The notes under the pieces: model-generated
Told to the model about the DNA's origin: nothing
What the model saw: the letters and a program-made list of their open reading frames with translations, nothing else
Databases searched by the model: none
NCBI GenBank assembly: GCA_022495995.1
Contig: JAFEMH010001234.1
Coordinates: 186,001 to 250,000, forward strand
Direction of reading: 5' to 3'
Length of the DNA stretch: 64,000 nucleotides
Origin: Adenophora triphylla var. japonica
Taxonomy: Eukaryota; Streptophyta; Magnoliopsida; Asterales; Campanulaceae
Shown here: positions 60,341-64,000 of the stretch, piece by piece
How positions within the stretch are numbered: the first letter of the stretch is position 1
How the letters are laid out: each line of letters opens with the position of its first letter
Program-made: the position numbers and the translations under genes

Positions 60341-62424
60341 GTGCCCTCTCCCGAGGTTAAATTTCCCGTTAGATTTCGCTAACGACCCCTCTCCCGAGGT
60401 TAAATTTCACGTTAGATTTCGCTACGTCCCCTCTCCCGAGGTTAAATTTCCCGTCAGATTTTGCTAGCAACCCCTCTCCCGAGGTTATATTTTTCATTAG
60501 ATTTTGTTAACGTCCCCTCTCTCGAGATTAAGTTTCCCGTTAGATTTCGCTAACGTCCCCTCTCCCGAGGTTAAATTTTCCGTTAGATTTCGCTAACGAC
60601 CCCTATCCCGAGGTTAAATTTCCCTTTAGATTTCGCTAATGACCCCTCTCCCGAGGTTAAATTTTCCGTTAGATTTCGCTAACGTTATAAGTACCCAAAT
60701 CTGGCTCATGCCTTTCAATATAAGTTTCCTAACAATTTTTCAAACTTTCATAAAGTTTAGGGGCAATTCGGAAACTTTTCTTAACTTTCTGAGCAAGGAA
60801 GGACCTACCAGGAATTACAAAACTGGATAGGATCTTGCTGGAAAGAAGCTTCCAAATCTGTCAGGCCAAATTGAAGGAGAGGCCGAATGTCCTGTTTTAC
60901 CAGATGGGCCATCTTTGGCCAAATGACCATTCAGCCCCTCTTCTTTTCAAATTTGATGTTTTTGCTCAAATATTCTTATGATTCTCTTGCTCTAACGTAC
61001 CCTCTCCCGAGGTTAAATTTTCCGTTAGATTTCGCTAGGCCATCTTTGGCCAAATGACCATTCAGCCCCTCATCTTTTCAAATTTAATGTTTTTGCTCAA
61101 ATATTCTTATGATTCTCTTGCTCTAACGTACCCTCTCCCGATGTTAAATTTCCCGTTAGATTTCGCTAACGTACCCTCTCTCGAGGTTAAATTTCTCGTT
61201 AGATTTCGCTAACGACCCCTCTCCCGAGGTTAAATTTCCCATTAGATTTCGCTACGTCCCCTTTCTCGAGGTTAAATTTCCCGTTAGATTTCGCTAACAG
61301 CCCCTCTCCCGAGGTTAAATTTCTTGTTAGATTTCGCTAACGTCCCCTCTCCCGAGATTAAATTTCACGTTAGATTTCGCTAACGTCCACTCTCCCGAGG
61401 TTAAATTTCCCTTTAGATTTCGCTAATGACCCCTCTCTCGAGGTTAAATTTTCCGTTAGATTCGCTAACTTTGTAAGTACCCAAATTTGGCTCATGCCTT
61501 CCAATCTAAGTTTCCTAGCAATTTCCCAAACTTTCATAAAGTTCAGGGGCAATTCGGGAACTTTTCTTTACATTCTGAGGTTAAATTTCCCGTTATATTT
61601 CGCTAACGACCCCTCTCCCGAGGTTAAATTTCCCGTTAGATTTCGCTAACGTACCCTCTCTCGAGGTTAAATTTCCCGTTAGATTTCGCAAACGACCCCT
61701 CTCCCGAGGTTAAATTTCCCGTTAGATTTCGCTAACGTACCCTCTCCCGAGGTTAAATTTCCCGTTAGATTTCGCAAACGACCCCTCTCCCGAGGTTAAA
61801 TTTCCCGTTAGATTTCGCTAACGTACCCTCTCCCGATGTTAAATTTCCCGTTAGATTTCACTAACGTATCCTCTCCGGAGGTTAAATTTACCGTTAGATT
61901 TCGCTTACGTCCCCTCTCTCGCGGTTAAATTTCTCGTTAGATTTTGCTGACGTACCCTCTCCCGAGGTTAAATTTCCCGTTAGATTTCACTAACGTACCC
62001 TCTCCCGAGGTTAAATTTCCCGTTAGATTTTGCTAACGACCCCTCTCCCGAGGTTAAATTTCCCGTTAGATTTCCCTAATGTACCCTCTCCCGAGGTTAA
62101 ATTTCCCGTTAGATTTTGCTAACGTACCCTCTCCCGAGGTTAAATTTTCCGTTAGATTTCGCTAACGATCCCTCTCTCGAGGTTAAATTTCCCGTTAGAT
62201 TTCACTAACGTACCCTCTCCCGAGGTTAAATTTCCCGTTAGATTTTGCTAACGTCCCCTCTCTCGAGGTTAAATTTCCCGTTAGATTTCTCTAACGTACC
62301 CTCTCTCGAGGTTAAATTTGTTGTTAGATTTCGCTAACGACCCTCTCCCAAGGTTAAATTTCTCGTTAGATTTCGCTAACATCCCCTCTCCCGAGGTTAA
62401 ATTTCCCGTTAGATTTCGCTAACG
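60341..62424 (+). repeat. 43-bp tandem array (about 37 units)
   Basis: Unit: taacgtaccctctcccgagg then ttaaatttcccgttagattt then cgc. Checked spacing 43 bp (61991 to 62034). Runs lie at 60341-60690, 61003-61040, 61128-61475 and 61570-62424. They are interrupted by pieces of the following LTR's first 100-170 bp (60690-60855, 61471-61575) and by the 60210 block. The position before an LTR fits a hypervariable 3' UTR array as reported for Tat/Ogre elements. It is not a CRISPR array: no unique spacers. Confidence 0.9.
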
Positions 62425-64000
62425 TTGTAAGTACCCAAATCTGGCTCATGCCTTCCAATCTAAGTTTCCTAGCAATTTCCCAAACTTTCATAAAGTTTAG
62501 GGGCAATTCGGGAACATTTCTTTACTTTCTGAGCAAGGAAGGACCTACCAGGAATTACAAAACTGGATAGGATCTCGCTGGAAAGAAGCTTCCAAATCTG
62601 CCACCTTGCCTTGTTCTAGAAACAGGCTGCGTCGACAGAAGAAGAAGTCGCGCGGCCTCTTTTAGCGGAAGATGGCGCCGCGCGGCCTTATTCGTAGCCT
62701 GGCAGAAGCCTATAAATTGAGGCTTTCTCTACCCATTTTCAAAAAGGGTTTTTAAGCAATAAACCTCTGCAGAAATCTAAACACGAATTCTCTCTCCTAA
62801 AACCTAAGAGCCCACTCTGTCTCCTAAACCAACCTAATCCTAATCTATTCCTAATAGACCTATACTCAAGAAACACCCCTAAGAAGATAGAGATCAACCA
62901 ACAATTGGTAATCTCTCCTTCTCCCTACCCTAATCTACATCTATACACTTTTACTCTCTTTAATACTTGTTGATTACCTTCTATTATGTTCTAAAGTTCC
63001 AATCTTTGTTTATTTATGATATAGATCTATTCTTCCTCTCCCTAAACACAAATGACTCATGGAGATCCTCTCCCTAGGATGAACAAGATCCTTTAATGGA
63101 TTGTTCTAGGGATGATCTACCAAAAGAGGATGTGATCCTTTTTATATTTATGTCTAAAAATGCAATCTTTATGTGTTAAACGTTCTCCCCTTCCCTAGAT
63201 CTAGCTTTTTCTATGATTGTCCACCCATTGGGGTATTAAGGGCATAGGGAAAGTCATAAAGATTCAATCTTTATACATTTCTCTCTTAGATTCATAATCT
63301 CCCTTGTCCCTTTAGCACTCTAAAATGGAGAAATCAATGTAAAGACTCAATCTTTACATTGATTCTTCCACTTTGATGCAATAATGTTTCCATTTCTTCT
63401 CCCATGTCCCAAGGATAAATTTTGTTCCAAGGATTATCTAAGCCAAACTAATGGCTCTAAGATATAGGGAAAGTCTAAAGATTCAAGCTTTATGAATAAA
63501 ACTCTTAGATCCATGTCTATTTACTATTTCTAGAATGCTAAGTGGTAGATCTAGTGTAAAGACTCAATCTTTACACTAAGATCTCCATAAAACGCTATAA
63601 TTCCTACTCCTCTTTGATATAACTTCTTGGGCCCAAGATCTCCCATGGTCACTTGAGATGAATACTCTAAATGTCCCTACGAATCACCATTGTCTCAAGG
63701 TGTAGGATTGATAGCCCAAGATTCATCTTTCTTTCGATCGAAATACCTAATTCTTTAACTTAAGCTTTCTTTCCATTTTGATCACGTTTGACTAAAATCC
63801 CCAATGAAAATTAGATTAAAATATACCAAGGCTCCTATGCCTATATTGGTTGATTAATCTAACGGGAGGTAGATAGGTCCCATAACGATGATCACAAGCT
63901 CAACAATGGGTAGGGGATCAAAATCCCTAAAAAATTGAAGTCCAAGTTATCTTAAACTAAAACCCTCTTAAAATGGTTTCTATGTTTGGATAAAGGCTTG
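62425..64000 (+). repeat. LTR-D: Tat-like LTR, truncated by window end
   Basis: Starts TGTAAGTACCCAAATCTGG, closer to the TatA than the TatB LTR start. The TATA box CTATAAATT lies at 62710-62718, preceded by GC-rich boxes including the palindrome GCCGCGCGGC (62677-62686). Downstream are hairpins at about 63074-63113, 63256-63274, 63332-63364, 63476-63493 and 63552-63578, most around a TTCAA or CTCAA loop. U5 and the LTR end lie outside. Confidence 0.75.

Larger units (their letters stand above)
40847..62424 (+). mobile_element. TatB: gag-protease-only Tat-like element with antisense PMD gene
   Basis: Order: 5' LTR (40847-43336), PBS, leader, gag, protease (split by the nested solo LTR 46827-56367), an unrecognised gag-pro tail, a convergent antisense plant-mobile-domain gene, then a 43-bp array. 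No RT, RNase H or integrase is visible, so it is non-autonomous. Tat-lineage elements are known to carry extra ORFs, often antisense, between pol and the 3' LTR, and variable tandem repeats in the 3' UTR. The next LTR (62425) does not match the 5' LTR beyond its first 20 bases, so the right boundary of TatB is uncertain. Confidence 0.65.

Noticed and set aside
60341..62424. CRISPR-like regular repeats
   Set aside because: Units are contiguous at 43 bp with no unique spacers, no cas genes, and a plant genome context. It is a minisatellite.

Overview
The window is plant nuclear DNA, almost certainly from a dicot. It is AT-rich and built mostly from nested transposons: Ty3/gypsy elements of Tat/Ogre type, Ty1/copia, Mutator-like (MULE), PIF/Harbinger, hAT-like and Stowaway. 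It contains no prokaryotic-style gene organisation, no tRNA or rRNA gene I could recognise, and no intact host gene. The species cannot be fixed from sequence alone.

Layout. 1-8063: 5' part of a minus-strand Tat-like element (here TatA) with a 2.07-kb LTR and a broken gag. 8064-10618: a truncated copia (LTR end, primer-binding site, gag) fused in frame to a Harbinger transposase fragment. 10.6-17.1 kb: inverted-repeat DNA transposons, namely two MULE-type elements with near-perfect target duplications, a larger MULE with transposase and plant-mobile-domain remnants, and an 824-bp foldback. 17.1-21.7 kb: the only single-copy-looking stretch, with a promoter-like region and exon-like segments of an unidentified gene. 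21.7-38.0 kb: a strongly pyrimidine-biased, reiterated macro-repeat interrupted by two degraded copia elements and several MITEs. 38.0-64.0 kb: a nest in which a minus-strand non-coding LTR element was invaded by a gag-protease-only Tat-like element (TatB). TatB was invaded by a third Tat-like element, now a solo LTR (TSD GCTAC), which was invaded by a copia with both LTRs (TSD TTATG). TatB ends in an antisense plant-mobile-domain gene, a 43-bp tandem array and another LTR that runs off the window.

How parts work together. None of the retroelements here could be autonomous: TatA and TatB show no recognisable reverse transcriptase or integrase, and the copia frames are broken. What has been kept is cis-acting. 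The clearest pattern is structural. Several unrelated LTR families carry family-specific short inverted repeats just upstream of the TATA box, and the Tat-like LTRs carry series of hairpins downstream of it. In these the stem sequence changes while base pairing is kept. One double hairpin near the LTR 3' end is shared by three Tat-like families with compensatory stem changes. This is the strongest candidate for something undescribed. All alignments were made by eye; no folding or database search was run.
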